DNA from: Bacteroidota bacterium
Lineage (GTDB): Bacteria > Bacteroidota > Bacteroidia > Bacteroidales > Marinifilaceae
Direction of reading: 5' to 3'
Length of the DNA: 5,484 bases
Assembly (NCBI GenBank): GCA_023400335.1
Contig: JAEXFF010000018.1
Span: forward strand, 1-5,484
Shown: piece by piece, positions 1 to 5,484 of the stretch
How positions within the stretch are numbered: the stretch's first letter is position 1
How the letters are laid out: every line of letters starts with the position of its first letter
The notes under the pieces: model-generated
Seen by the model: the letters and a program-made list of their open reading frames with translations, nothing else
The model's database searches: none
Told to the model about the DNA's origin: nothing
Position numbers and translations under genes: made by a program

Positions 1-968
1 CAAACACCACTGCTAAAAGGGCTGCCTTCGCCCATTTTCTTTTCAATGTATTCGGTGTGACCTGGGTATTGGCTATTTTTCCGGTATTTTTAAAATGGAT
101 AGAAGAACTGAGTGTTTTTGTGGGCATCGGAAATCCAAGCACAAGTATAGAAGCAGTGCCTATGGCTCTTTCTTTGTTTCACACGGTATTCAATGTCACC
201 AATGTTCTGCTACTCATCTGGTTTACAAAACTGATCGCCCGTTTGGTTACCAAAATTATTCCTACCCGGGAAAGCAATGAAGATGTATTCAAATTAAAAC
301 ACATAAAAATCGGATTACTTTCCACTCCGGACGCTTCTCTGTTCCAGGCTAAACAGGAAATTGCCCTATACGGTAAAAATACCCGGGATATGTTCCAGAA
401 AGTTGCAGCTTCCCTGGATATGACGCCCAAAGATTTCGAAAAACAATTTGACAAACTTGTAAAGCTGGAAGATGAAAGTGATAAAATTGAAGTGGAAATT
501 GCCGATTATCTGACAAAAGTATCCGAATCCAAGTTATCAACAGAAAACTCTCAGCGCATCCGGGCCATGTTTAAAATTGTCTCGGAAATCGAAAGCATCG
601 CCGACTCTTCCCTTAATGTAGCAAAGGCAATGCTTCGTAAGAATGAACAAAATGAGGTATTCCCGGAAGAATTGAACCATAAATTAAAAAGCATGTTTGC
701 TTTGATAGATGAAACCTTAGGCGTGATGTGTAACAACCTGTCAATAGAATATAAAGAAGTGAATGCGAAAAAGGCTTACGAGTTGGAACATGCCATTAAC
801 GATTACCGTACCATTCTGAAACAAGAACACCTCATTGCTATCGAAGGAAAAAGGTACAATTATCCTACCGGAATTTTATATACGGATATGTTTTCTGAAT
901 GCGAAAAGATAGGAGATTATGCTATTAATGTAACCCAAGCCATTAAGGAAATCGGAACGGATAATTAA
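1..968 (+). CDS. Na+/phosphate cotransporter family protein with C-terminal PhoU-like domain (5'-truncated)
   Basis: This is the C-terminal part of a Na/Pi-cotransporter (NptA/YjbB-like) protein; 321 residues are visible. The reading frame is open to the left edge (first full codon at base 3), so the true start lies outside the window; the GTG at base 57 is an internal Val codon. The visible part opens with NTTAKRAAFAHFLFN, which fits the conserved Asn-Thr and His-Phe-Leu-Phe-Asn region of a transporter repeat. A hydrophobic segment follows, then a second membrane segment with a similar HTVFN start (HTVFNVTNVLLLIWF) that ends in a basic stretch. The last ~200 residues are soluble, charged and helical, with patterns typical of PhoU domains (KLEDESDKIEVEIADYL, and IVSEIESIADSS with its Glu...Asp metal-ligand-like spacing). 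Family members move phosphate with sodium across the inner membrane; the PhoU-like part is thought to act regulatorily. Direction of transport cannot be told from sequence. It ends with TAA, 125 bases before glyS. Confidence 0.9.
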   Translation, partial: NTTAKRAAFAHFLFNVFGVTWVLAIFPVFLKWIEELSVFVGIGNPSTSIEAVPMALSLFHTVFNVTNVLLLIWFTKLIARLVTKIIPTRESNEDVFKLKHIKIGLLSTPDASLFQAKQEIALYGKNTRDMFQKVAASLDMTPKDFEKQFDKLVKLEDESDKIEVEIADYLTKVSESKLSTENSQRIRAMFKIVSEIESIADSSLNVAKAMLRKNEQNEVFPEELNHKLKSMFALIDETLGVMCNNLSIEYKEVNAKKAYELEHAINDYRTILKQEHLIAIEGKRYNYPTGILYTDMFSECEKIGDYAINVTQAIKEIGTDN

Positions 969-1093
969 TGGGAATTTATCTTTTATACCGAATATAATTC
1001 AAAGAAAAGAACAGAATAGTTTCTAAATATTAACAAAACGAATAAGATTGTTTCTCCTCAACCGGGCGATGAAATCATTAAAATACAGATAAT

Positions 1094-2644
1094 ATGGCAC
1101 AGGAAGATGTTTTCAAAAAATTAGTAGGACACTGCAAGGAATACGGTTACGTTTTTCCTTCCTCTGATATATACGATGGGCTGGGAGCCGTATATGACTA
1201 CGGGCAGAATGGAGTAGAACTCAAAAATAATATAAAAAAATACTGGTGGGAATCCATGGTGCGCTTGCACGAAAATATCATAGGTATTGATTCTGCTATT
1301 TTTATGCATCCCACTATATGGAAAGCTTCCGGCCATATAGATGCTTTTAACGATCCATTGATCGATAATAAAGATTCTAAAAAAAGATACAGAGCTGATG
1401 TGCTCATAGAAGATCACATAGCAAAATATGATGAAAAAATTGAGAAAGATGTGGAAAAAGCCCGGAAACGCTTTGGAGAAAAATTCGATGAAGCTCTGTT
1501 CCGGCAAACCAATCCTCAGATACTGTCCCACATTGAAAAACGCGAAGCCCTTCGGGAAAGAATGGCCAAAGCTCTAAATGCAAACGACCTGACAGAATTA
1601 CGGCAAATCATTGTCGACAATAACATTGTATGTCCGATCTCCGGTACAGCTAATTGGACAGAAGTCCGTCAGTTTAATCTGATGTTTTCCACAGAAATGG
1701 GCTCTACAGCAGAAGGAACGAATAAAATTTACTTACGCCCGGAAACAGCTCAGGGGATTTTTGTGAATTTCTTAAATGTGCAAAAAACAGGACGGATGAA
1801 AATCCCTTTTGGAATTGCACAAATCGGGAAAGCTTTCCGGAACGAGATTGTAGCCCGTCAGTTTATCTTCCGGATGCGGGAATTCGAGCAAATGGAAATG
1901 CAATTTTTCGTTCGCCCCGGAACAGAACTCGACTGGTTTAAAAAATGGAAGGAAACCCGTATGAAGTGGCATCAGCTATTGGGATTCGGGTCACAAAATT
2001 ATCGTTTTCATGATCATGAAAAACTGGCCCATTATGCCAATGCCGCTACTGATATCGAATATAAATTCCCCTTCGGATTTAAGGAGGTAGAAGGAATTCA
2101 TTCCCGCACTGATTTCGATTTGTCCCAGCATCAGAAGTATTCGGGCAAAAAAATACAATATTTTGATACAGAACTGAATGAATCTTATATTCCTTATGTA
2201 ATCGAAACTTCTATCGGAGTAGACCGCATGTTCCTGCAAATTATTTCAGCAGCCTATTGTGAAGAGGACCTGAGTAAAGACGGGAAACAGGATTCCCGCG
2301 TTGTTCTGAAATTACCAGCAGCTTTGGCTCCTGTAAAAATGGCAGTAATGCCTCTGGTAAAAAAAGACGGACTCCCTGAAAAAGCCCAGGAGATCATGAA
2401 TTTACTCAAATATGACTTCAATTGCCAATACGATGAAAAAGATTCCATCGGGAAGCGTTATCGCCGCCAAGATGCGATCGGCACGCCCTTTTGTATTACT
2501 GTAGACCATCAGACATTACAAGACAATGCCGTTACAATTCGTTACCGCGATACGATGGAACAGGAACGTATTCCGATAGGCCAGTTATTCAATATTTTAA
2601 AAGAAAAAACAGATTTAGGAAATCTACTCCGGCAAATCGGATAG
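1094..2644 (+). CDS. glyS: glycyl-tRNA synthetase, single-chain class II (EC 6.1.1.14)
   Basis: This enzyme charges tRNA-Gly with glycine using ATP, in the cytoplasm, and is essential for translation. The 516-residue product is of the homodimeric, eukaryote/archaeal-like type rather than the two-subunit GlyQ/GlyS type. Seen in order: an N-terminal catalytic start (FPSSDIYDGLGAVYDYG, residues 21-37); a charged helical insertion at about 95-170; FNLMF at 194-198 and RPETAQGIF at 215-223, hallmarks of the family; class II motif 2 (FRNEI, 248-252, then REFEQMEM, 262-269); GIHSRTDFDL at 334-343; class II motif 3 (ETSIGVDRMF, 371-380); and an anticodon-binding domain from about 410 to 500 (LAPVKMAVMPL ... 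GKRYRRQDAIGTPFCITVD). The CPxCG-like knuckle seen before FNLMF in some homologues is CPISG here (from Cys180), so the second Cys is missing. ATG at 1094 fits the family's N-terminus; upstream is AT-rich with no Shine-Dalgarno sequence. I see no T-box leader. It is probably transcribed alone. Confidence 0.97.
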   Translation: MAQEDVFKKLVGHCKEYGYVFPSSDIYDGLGAVYDYGQNGVELKNNIKKYWWESMVRLHENIIGIDSAIFMHPTIWKASGHIDAFNDPLIDNKDSKKRYRADVLIEDHIAKYDEKIEKDVEKARKRFGEKFDEALFRQTNPQILSHIEKREALRERMAKALNANDLTELRQIIVDNNIVCPISGTANWTEVRQFNLMFSTEMGSTAEGTNKIYLRPETAQGIFVNFLNVQKTGRMKIPFGIAQIGKAFRNEIVARQFIFRMREFEQMEMQFFVRPGTELDWFKKWKETRMKWHQLLGFGSQNYRFHDHEKLAHYANAATDIEYKFPFGFKEVEGIHSRTDFDLSQHQKYSGKKIQYFDTELNESYIPYVIETSIGVDRMFLQIISAAYCEEDLSKDGKQDSRVVLKLPAALAPVKMAVMPLVKKDGLPEKAQEIMNLLKYDFNCQYDEKDSIGKRYRRQDAIGTPFCITVDHQTLQDNAVTIRYRDTMEQERIPIGQLFNILKEKTDLGNLLRQIG

Positions 2645-2720
2645 TCCAAAGAGGAAACCCTAAAAAAGCCTTTTTTGAGAAATAATATTTTACATCTGTT
2701 TTCTGCTGAAAACAAATTCG

Positions 2721-2780
2721 CTGATAAGTGAAACTTTCTGACAAAGGATTCTCCCCAGAAACAACAGTCTCATTTATCAG
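2721..2780 (+). other. nested stem-loop, possible structured RNA or glyS 3' end
   Basis: Arms CTGATAAGTGA (2721-2731) and TCATTTATCAG (2770-2780) pair over 11 positions, ten Watson-Crick and one G-U. Within the 38-base interior, TTTCTG (2735-2740) pairs perfectly with CAGAAA (2756-2761), and GGA (2746-2748) can pair with TCC (2752-2754) at the tip. The G-U pair is stable only in a plus-strand transcript, which mildly favours RNA function on this strand. No T-run follows, so it is not a standard intrinsic terminator. It might be a 3' stabilising structure for glyS mRNA, a leader element for the porin gene, or a small RNA. I recognise no known RNA family. Confidence 0.35.
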
Positions 2781-2796
2781 TGAAATATTTATTCAT

Positions 2797-2822
2797 GCCG
2801 GTAGGTGACAGGATCTGCCGGT
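2797..2822 (+). repeat. GC-rich hairpin containing a direct repeat TGCCGGT
   Basis: CCGGTAG (2798-2804) pairs with CTGCCGG (2815-2821), including one G-U pair, and can extend two pairs inward (G-U, then U-A) to a six-base loop. The same bases contain TGCCGGT twice (2796-2802 and 2816-2822), with starts exactly 20 bases apart, about two helical turns. The site can therefore be read as an RNA hairpin or as two protein-binding half-sites on one DNA face. Only TTT follows, so termination here would be weak at best. Confidence 0.3.
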
Positions 2823-2908
2823 TTAAAAAAGGAATCTCCGTCTCCTCCTGTTTTTCTCTTTATACCTGTCTTTTACTTCTTTTCAACTTTTATTACTTTT
2901 ATCCGTAT

Positions 2909-2951
2909 ATAGCTTGTAACAAAAATAAAAACAACTAATTGTACAAGCTAT
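2909..2951 (+). promoter_or_regulatory. inverted repeat enclosing the porin translation start region
   Basis: ATAGCTTGTA (2909-2918) and TACAAGCTAT (2942-2951) are perfect 10-base complements, with a further possible T-G pair at 2908/2952. The right arm contains the first two bases of the porin ATG (2950-2952). The 23-base loop is almost entirely A-rich, as is usual just upstream of Bacteroidota start codons. In an mRNA that begins at or before 2909, the start codon would lie in the stem and the A-rich ribosome-contact region in the loop. The dyad could instead be a DNA operator near a promoter. The pairing is plain; the function is inferred. Confidence 0.4.
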
Positions 2952-4200
2952 GAAAAAAATTTCCGCACTTGTTGTGCTTACCTGTTTTCTTTCTACGCTT
3001 AGCATCGGGCTGAAAGCACAGAAAGTACATGTAGCATCAATATCTGAAAAAAAGGATCTGCACAATTTCTACACCATTATGAAAGAAGCTTTTCCTTTAG
3101 CTTACAACGACCCGACCGCTCCCCGTTTCATCTTTTTTGATAACGACCGACGTTTCGTATTCGGAGTAGGAGGTTATGTTCAGGCAACCGGAGTTTACGA
3201 CTTCAATGGGGTAGAAAGTTACGACTTTTTTACCACTTCTACTATTGCACCCAAAGACCATCAACCCGGCGGTAGCTATGGAATTACAGTAAATCAATCC
3301 CGTCTGTTTTTCAAACTAGTAGGAGACACGGATGTGGGACGTTTAGTTTCCTATATCGAAATGGAATTCCAGGGTCCTTCCAATACTCCCAGATTAAACC
3401 AAGCCTTTGTACAATTTAAAGGTTTCCTGGTCGGAAAAGCCTGGAGTACATTTTGCGATATGCCGGCTATCCCGACCACGATTGACGAAGAAGGTCCCAG
3501 CAGCGGTATTGAAATCAGACAACCCCAGGTCAGATATACTTATAAATTCAATAGAAACTGGCAGGCTTCTTTGGCTTTGGAATACGCTATTCCGGATTAT
3601 ACCAACCAGGCCGATAATTATACAGCAAAAATAAGGCAACGCATTCCCGATATTCCTCTGGTGGCCAAATACACCTTTAACAATGGAGGACATTTACAAG
3701 CTGGTGCAATTCTTCGGAACATTTATTATAAAGACAATATTACAGATAAAGACAAAATCGTCACCGGCTGGGGAACAACTTTAAGCGGTAACATCCACCT
3801 TGCTGAAACCACTAGCTTTATGTTCCAGGGCGTTTACGGAAAAGCTATTGCTAACTACATTCAGGATATCAGTGCACTGGGATATGACCTCGTTCCGAAC
3901 CCAGACAAAAGTGGACGTTTAAAAGCTTCTGCTATGTGGGGATTTTTCGGAGCTATACAACAAAATTGGCGTCCCAACCTGTATTCCACTATCACTTATA
4001 GTTACGCCCGTATGGAAAACATCGGGAGTATGGCCAGCACAAATTACAAATACGCCCAGTATGCTGCTGCCAACTTGCTATGGAATTTCACAGAATACGG
4101 TACCACAGGTATAGAATATGTATTCGGAAGACGGAATAACTTCGACAAAAATTATGGAAATGCAAACCGGATTAATATGATGGTACAATACCGGTTCTAA
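2950..4200 (+). CDS. outer-membrane beta-barrel porin, DcaP-like
   Basis: The product (416 residues) is an exported outer-membrane protein, probably a passive channel for small solutes; its substrate is unknown. A signal peptide is clear: MKK, a hydrophobic core to about residue 20, and likely cleavage after Ala23 before Gln24. A short charged helical stretch (about 30-47) precedes FIFFDNDRRFVFGVGGYVQATGVYDF (60-85), the first barrel strand. NQSRLFFKL (115-123), SYIEMEFQG (134-142) and GKAWSTFCDMPAIPTTIDEEGP (162-183) resemble the conserved core of DcaP-type porins, whose usual form of the last motif is GQTWSTFMD...P.TLD..GP. The rest alternates polar and aromatic residues as barrel strands do, and the chain ends in QYRF, the C-terminal aromatic residue read by the BAM complex. 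Start: ATG at 2950 gives the complete signal peptide. It stands alone between a structured leader and a strong terminator. Porin class is confident; the DcaP assignment is from remembered motifs and less sure. Confidence 0.85.
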   Translation: MKKISALVVLTCFLSTLSIGLKAQKVHVASISEKKDLHNFYTIMKEAFPLAYNDPTAPRFIFFDNDRRFVFGVGGYVQATGVYDFNGVESYDFFTTSTIAPKDHQPGGSYGITVNQSRLFFKLVGDTDVGRLVSYIEMEFQGPSNTPRLNQAFVQFKGFLVGKAWSTFCDMPAIPTTIDEEGPSSGIEIRQPQVRYTYKFNRNWQASLALEYAIPDYTNQADNYTAKIRQRIPDIPLVAKYTFNNGGHLQAGAILRNIYYKDNITDKDKIVTGWGTTLSGNIHLAETTSFMFQGVYGKAIANYIQDISALGYDLVPNPDKSGRLKASAMWGFFGAIQQNWRPNLYSTITYSYARMENIGSMASTNYKYAQYAAANLLWNFTEYGTTGIEYVFGRRNNFDKNYGNANRINMMVQYRF

Positions 4201-4234
4201 AGTCTATGACGGAATCGTTAAATAAACATTTCTG

Positions 4235-4295
4235 AAAAACTCCGGTTTAAAATGATTTCAATCCAGTATTGATATTTTTGGACCGGAGTTTTTTT
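4235..4295 (+). terminator. strong intrinsic terminator of the porin gene, probably bidirectional
   Basis: AAAAACTCCGGT (4235-4246) pairs perfectly with ACCGGAGTTTTT (4282-4293). The stem can continue inward through two G-U and four A-U pairs to 4252/4276, and a small TCAAT/ATTGA stem (4258-4262/4268-4272) sits inside the loop. On the plus strand the stem runs into a seven-T tract (4289-4295), beginning 35 bases after the porin stop. Read on the minus strand, the same stem ends in five T's (complement of 4239-4235), so it can also stop ribF transcription coming from the right. Convergent gene order fits a shared terminator. Confidence 0.88.
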
Positions 4296-4414
4296 CAAAA
4301 TAATGATAAACAGATAGGAAAAGGCAAAATACGCTTGAAACGGAACGGTAACCCTATTTTACTATCCTCAAAAATTACCTCTAAGTAATACCGATTCAAA
4401 CCTGTATTTCCTCC

Positions 4415-5365
4415 TCATTCTTTATCAGTTATATGATTTTTGAGGAATTGCTGAGCCTTTATTTTATCATTTTGCAATTGTAAGCGTAATTCTTCAACCG
4501 TATCGAATTTATGTTCCCCCCTGATGCGGTAAAGTAACTGCACTTTGATTTTCTCCCCGTATATATCTCCATCAAAGTCAAAAATATGAACTTCCAGACG
4601 AATAATACCGGACTGACTGACGGTAGGACGAACACCTATATTCAACATTCCATAATGCATTTTTTCTTTCCCTATTACGCTCACGACATAAGCTCCGGCA
4701 GCCGGTAATAATTTCCGTTCATCGTCCATCTTCATATTAGCAGTAGGAAATCCGAGCATTTTTTTCCCGATCTTATCTCCGTGTACCACAGTTCCGGAAA
4801 TAGCATAATCATAACCTAAAAACGCTTTTACCTTACCGATATCTCCCAATTCCAAAGCCGTCCGTATCTTAGTAGAACTAATATTTACCTGTCCGCTGGC
4901 ATACACCTCTTCCTGTTCGATATAAAAATGGTATTTCTCGGCCAGTTCCTGTAAGGCATCAAAATTCCCCTTCCGGTCTTTTCCAAAGCGATGGTCATAT
5001 CCGACGACCAACCCTTTTATCCCGATTTTATCGACCAAAATATGTTTGACAAAATCAGTATAAGTGTGTCCGGCTAATTCTTCTGTGAACTTTAATACCA
5101 CCAAATGCCTGATCCCATAGGCAGAAAGGATTTGAATTTTTTCTTCCAGAGTTGTCAGGATTCCCGGTCTTTTTTCCAAAGGATACAATACTTCCCGCGG
5201 ATGAGGATCAAAAGTAATAATGACAGTTTCCCCGCTTAATCTTTCTGCACATTGCTTTAATCCTTCTATTACCTGCCGGTGCCCCTTATGGACTCCGTCA
5301 AAACTTCCCATTGTAACAACAGGGTTCACGATATGTATACGGTCCAAGCCGTAATGAACTTCCAT
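4415..5365 (-). CDS. ribF: bifunctional riboflavin kinase / FAD synthetase (EC 2.7.1.26, 2.7.7.2)
   Basis: This cytoplasmic enzyme phosphorylates riboflavin to FMN and then adenylates FMN to FAD. The 316-residue length is normal for bacterial RibF. The N-terminal adenylyltransferase half shows the nucleotidyl-transferase signature GSFDGVHKGH (20-29), TFDPHPREVL (51-60), GYDHRFGKDRKGN (122-134) and ISSTKIR (162-168). The C-terminal kinase half begins near 186 and shows GTVVHGDKIGKKMLGFPTAN (191-210) with the Pro-Thr-Ala-Asn metal/nucleotide motif, LNIGVRPTV (241-249), EVHIFDFDGDIYG (258-270) with the likely catalytic Glu258, and IRGEHKF (281-287). All expected key motifs are present, so both activities should be intact. 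ATG at 5365 fits the family's N-terminus and follows an AT-rich leader without a Shine-Dalgarno sequence. It is convergent with the porin gene, and has its own promoter-like sequence upstream. No FMN riboswitch is visible in the short leader. Confidence 0.97.
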   Translation of the reverse strand: MEVHYGLDRIHIVNPVVTMGSFDGVHKGHRQVIEGLKQCAERLSGETVIITFDPHPREVLYPLEKRPGILTTLEEKIQILSAYGIRHLVVLKFTEELAGHTYTDFVKHILVDKIGIKGLVVGYDHRFGKDRKGNFDALQELAEKYHFYIEQEEVYASGQVNISSTKIRTALELGDIGKVKAFLGYDYAISGTVVHGDKIGKKMLGFPTANMKMDDERKLLPAAGAYVVSVIGKEKMHYGMLNIGVRPTVSQSGIIRLEVHIFDFDGDIYGEKIKVQLLYRIRGEHKFDTVEELRLQLQNDKIKAQQFLKNHITDKE

Positions 5366-5381
5366 TTATCAATATTTTTTA

Positions 5382-5412
5382 CAAAAATATAAAAATAGTC
5401 AGCAGTTCGCAA
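5382..5412 (-). promoter_or_regulatory. probable Bacteroidota-type promoter of ribF
   Basis: On the minus strand TATTTTTG (5389 down to 5382) matches the phylum's -7 consensus TAnnTTTG at every fixed position. A TTG at 5412-5410 lies 20 bases upstream of it, in the usual range for the -33 element; a second TTG is at 5417-5415. Transcription would start within roughly ten bases of the element, leaving a leader of only about 10-15 bases before the ATG. The AT-rich context makes a chance match possible, but both elements, spacing and position agree. Confidence 0.6.
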
Positions 5413-5419
5413 GTCAACG

Positions 5420-5452
5420 CTTTTTCTATTGCAAGGATTCCGATAGAAAAAG
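5420..5452 (-). repeat. inverted repeat overlapping the adjacent terminator hairpin
   Basis: CTTTTTCTAT (5420-5429) and ATAGAAAAAG (5443-5452) are perfect 10-base complements; a G-U and a G-C pair extend the stem to 5431/5441, leaving a nine-base loop. On the minus strand, its 5' arm is made of the T-tract that follows the neighbouring hairpin, and the two stems share bases 5451-5452. It lies just upstream of the ribF -33 element, so it could be a 3'-end structure of the gene to the right or an operator-like dyad for ribF. Confidence 0.4.
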
Positions 5453-5479
5453 GACTATCCGAAAAATCCGGATAGTCCT
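5447..5479 (-). terminator. intrinsic terminator of a minus-strand gene lying right of the window
   Basis: AGGACTATCCG (5451-5461) and CGGATAGTCCT (5469-5479) pair perfectly over 11 bases with a seven-base loop. Read on the minus strand, the stem ends in a run of five T's (5451-5447), the form of a Rho-independent terminator. On the plus strand the stem is followed by ATTCT, not a T-run, so a plus-strand role is less likely. It implies a gene ending just beyond the right edge, co-directional with ribF but transcribed separately; that gene is not in view. Confidence 0.7.
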
Positions 5480-5484
5480 ATTCT

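Larger units (their letters stand above)
2645..2949 (+). other. 305-base intergenic region between glyS and the porin gene, rich in inverted repeats
   Basis: No credible gene was found here: the short open frames lack homology signals I recognise and mostly run into neighbouring genes. The left end holds a 3' tail of glyS with an A6-GCC-T6 dyad (2662-2676), whose 3-base loop and all-AT stem make it a poor terminator. Next come a nested stem-loop (2721-2780), a GC-rich hairpin (2797-2822), a pyrimidine-rich stretch (about 2838-2903) and a final hairpin reaching into the porin start codon. The best promoter-like string is TACTTTTA at 2894-2901, one base off the Bacteroidota -7 consensus TAnnTTTG, with only TTT where a -33 TTTG would sit. 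If it is real, transcription would begin close to the foot of the last hairpin; otherwise the whole region may be a long structured leader. Confidence 0.6.

Noticed and set aside
57..59. GTG as the start codon of the first gene
   Set aside because: The same frame is open to the left edge and encodes conserved Na/Pi-cotransporter sequence (NTTAKRAAFAHFLFN), so the gene begins outside the window.
969..1093. Promoter for glyS: TATCTTTT (977-984) or TAAGATTG (1043-1050)
   Set aside because: Each is one base off the -7 consensus TAnnTTTG and neither has a TTTG-like -33 element at the right distance; chance matches are expected in AT-rich DNA.
969..1093. T-box or other amino-acid-sensing leader before glyS
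   Set aside because: The 125-base gap has no T-box core sequence, specifier stem or terminator hairpin.
1121..1531. 136-codon minus-strand open frame inside glyS
   Set aside because: It is antisense to a strongly conserved synthetase, has no recognisable domain, and reads like the complement of the glyS coding frame.
2662..2676. A6-GCC-T6 dyad after glyS as an intrinsic terminator
   Set aside because: The stem would be all A-U with a three-base loop and no separate T-tract; it is too weak to claim.
2883..3065. 60-codon minus-strand open frame across the porin start, with TATTTTTG-like string at 2927-2920
   Set aside because: The frame covers the complement of the signal-peptide region, and the promoter-like string falls in an A-rich tract and would point the transcript away from this frame's own start at 3065.
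3394..3693. 99-codon minus-strand open frame inside the porin gene
   Set aside because: Antisense to conserved porin motifs, with no family signal or supporting promoter.
5366..5419. FMN riboswitch ahead of ribF
   Set aside because: The leader downstream of the probable promoter is only about 10-15 bases, far too short, and no RFN-like conserved segments are visible upstream.

Overview
The window looks like an ordinary chromosomal stretch from a Bacteroidota (probably Bacteroidales) bacterium. Reasons: moderately AT-rich DNA; a single-chain glycyl-tRNA synthetase; AT-rich translation starts with no Shine-Dalgarno sequence before any of the three complete genes; a precursor cleavage site ending in Ala-Gln, common in this phylum; and a TAnnTTTG-type -7 promoter element upstream of ribF. 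Genus cannot be decided from the sequence alone.

Layout, left to right. (1) Bases 1-968, + strand: the 3' part of a Na+/phosphate cotransporter-family gene, giving the last membrane segments and a cytoplasmic PhoU-like helical domain; its start lies left of the window. (2) A 125-base gap (969-1093) in which I see no convincing terminator or promoter. (3) Bases 1094-2644, +: complete glyS, glycyl-tRNA synthetase. (4) A 305-base gap (2645-2949) without a credible gene but with three separate inverted-repeat structures; the last overlaps the next start codon. (5) Bases 2950-4200, +: a secreted outer-membrane beta-barrel protein resembling DcaP-type porins. (6) A strong hairpin terminator (4235-4295) that looks usable from both strands, between convergent genes. 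(7) Bases 4294-4414: gap with nothing further recognised. (8) Bases 4415-5365, - strand: complete ribF, bifunctional riboflavin kinase/FAD synthetase, with a good Bacteroidota-type promoter just upstream. (9) Bases 5420-5479: two overlapping hairpins; the outer one looks like a minus-strand terminator for a gene lying right of the window.

The genes do not form one pathway. They cover phosphate transport, translation, outer-membrane permeability and flavin cofactor synthesis, and each seems to be its own transcription unit or the edge of one. I found no mobile element, CRISPR array, tRNA or rRNA, and no sign of a new multi-gene system. The parts most worth a second look are the noncoding ones: the structured leader of the porin gene, and the overlapping hairpins at the right end.
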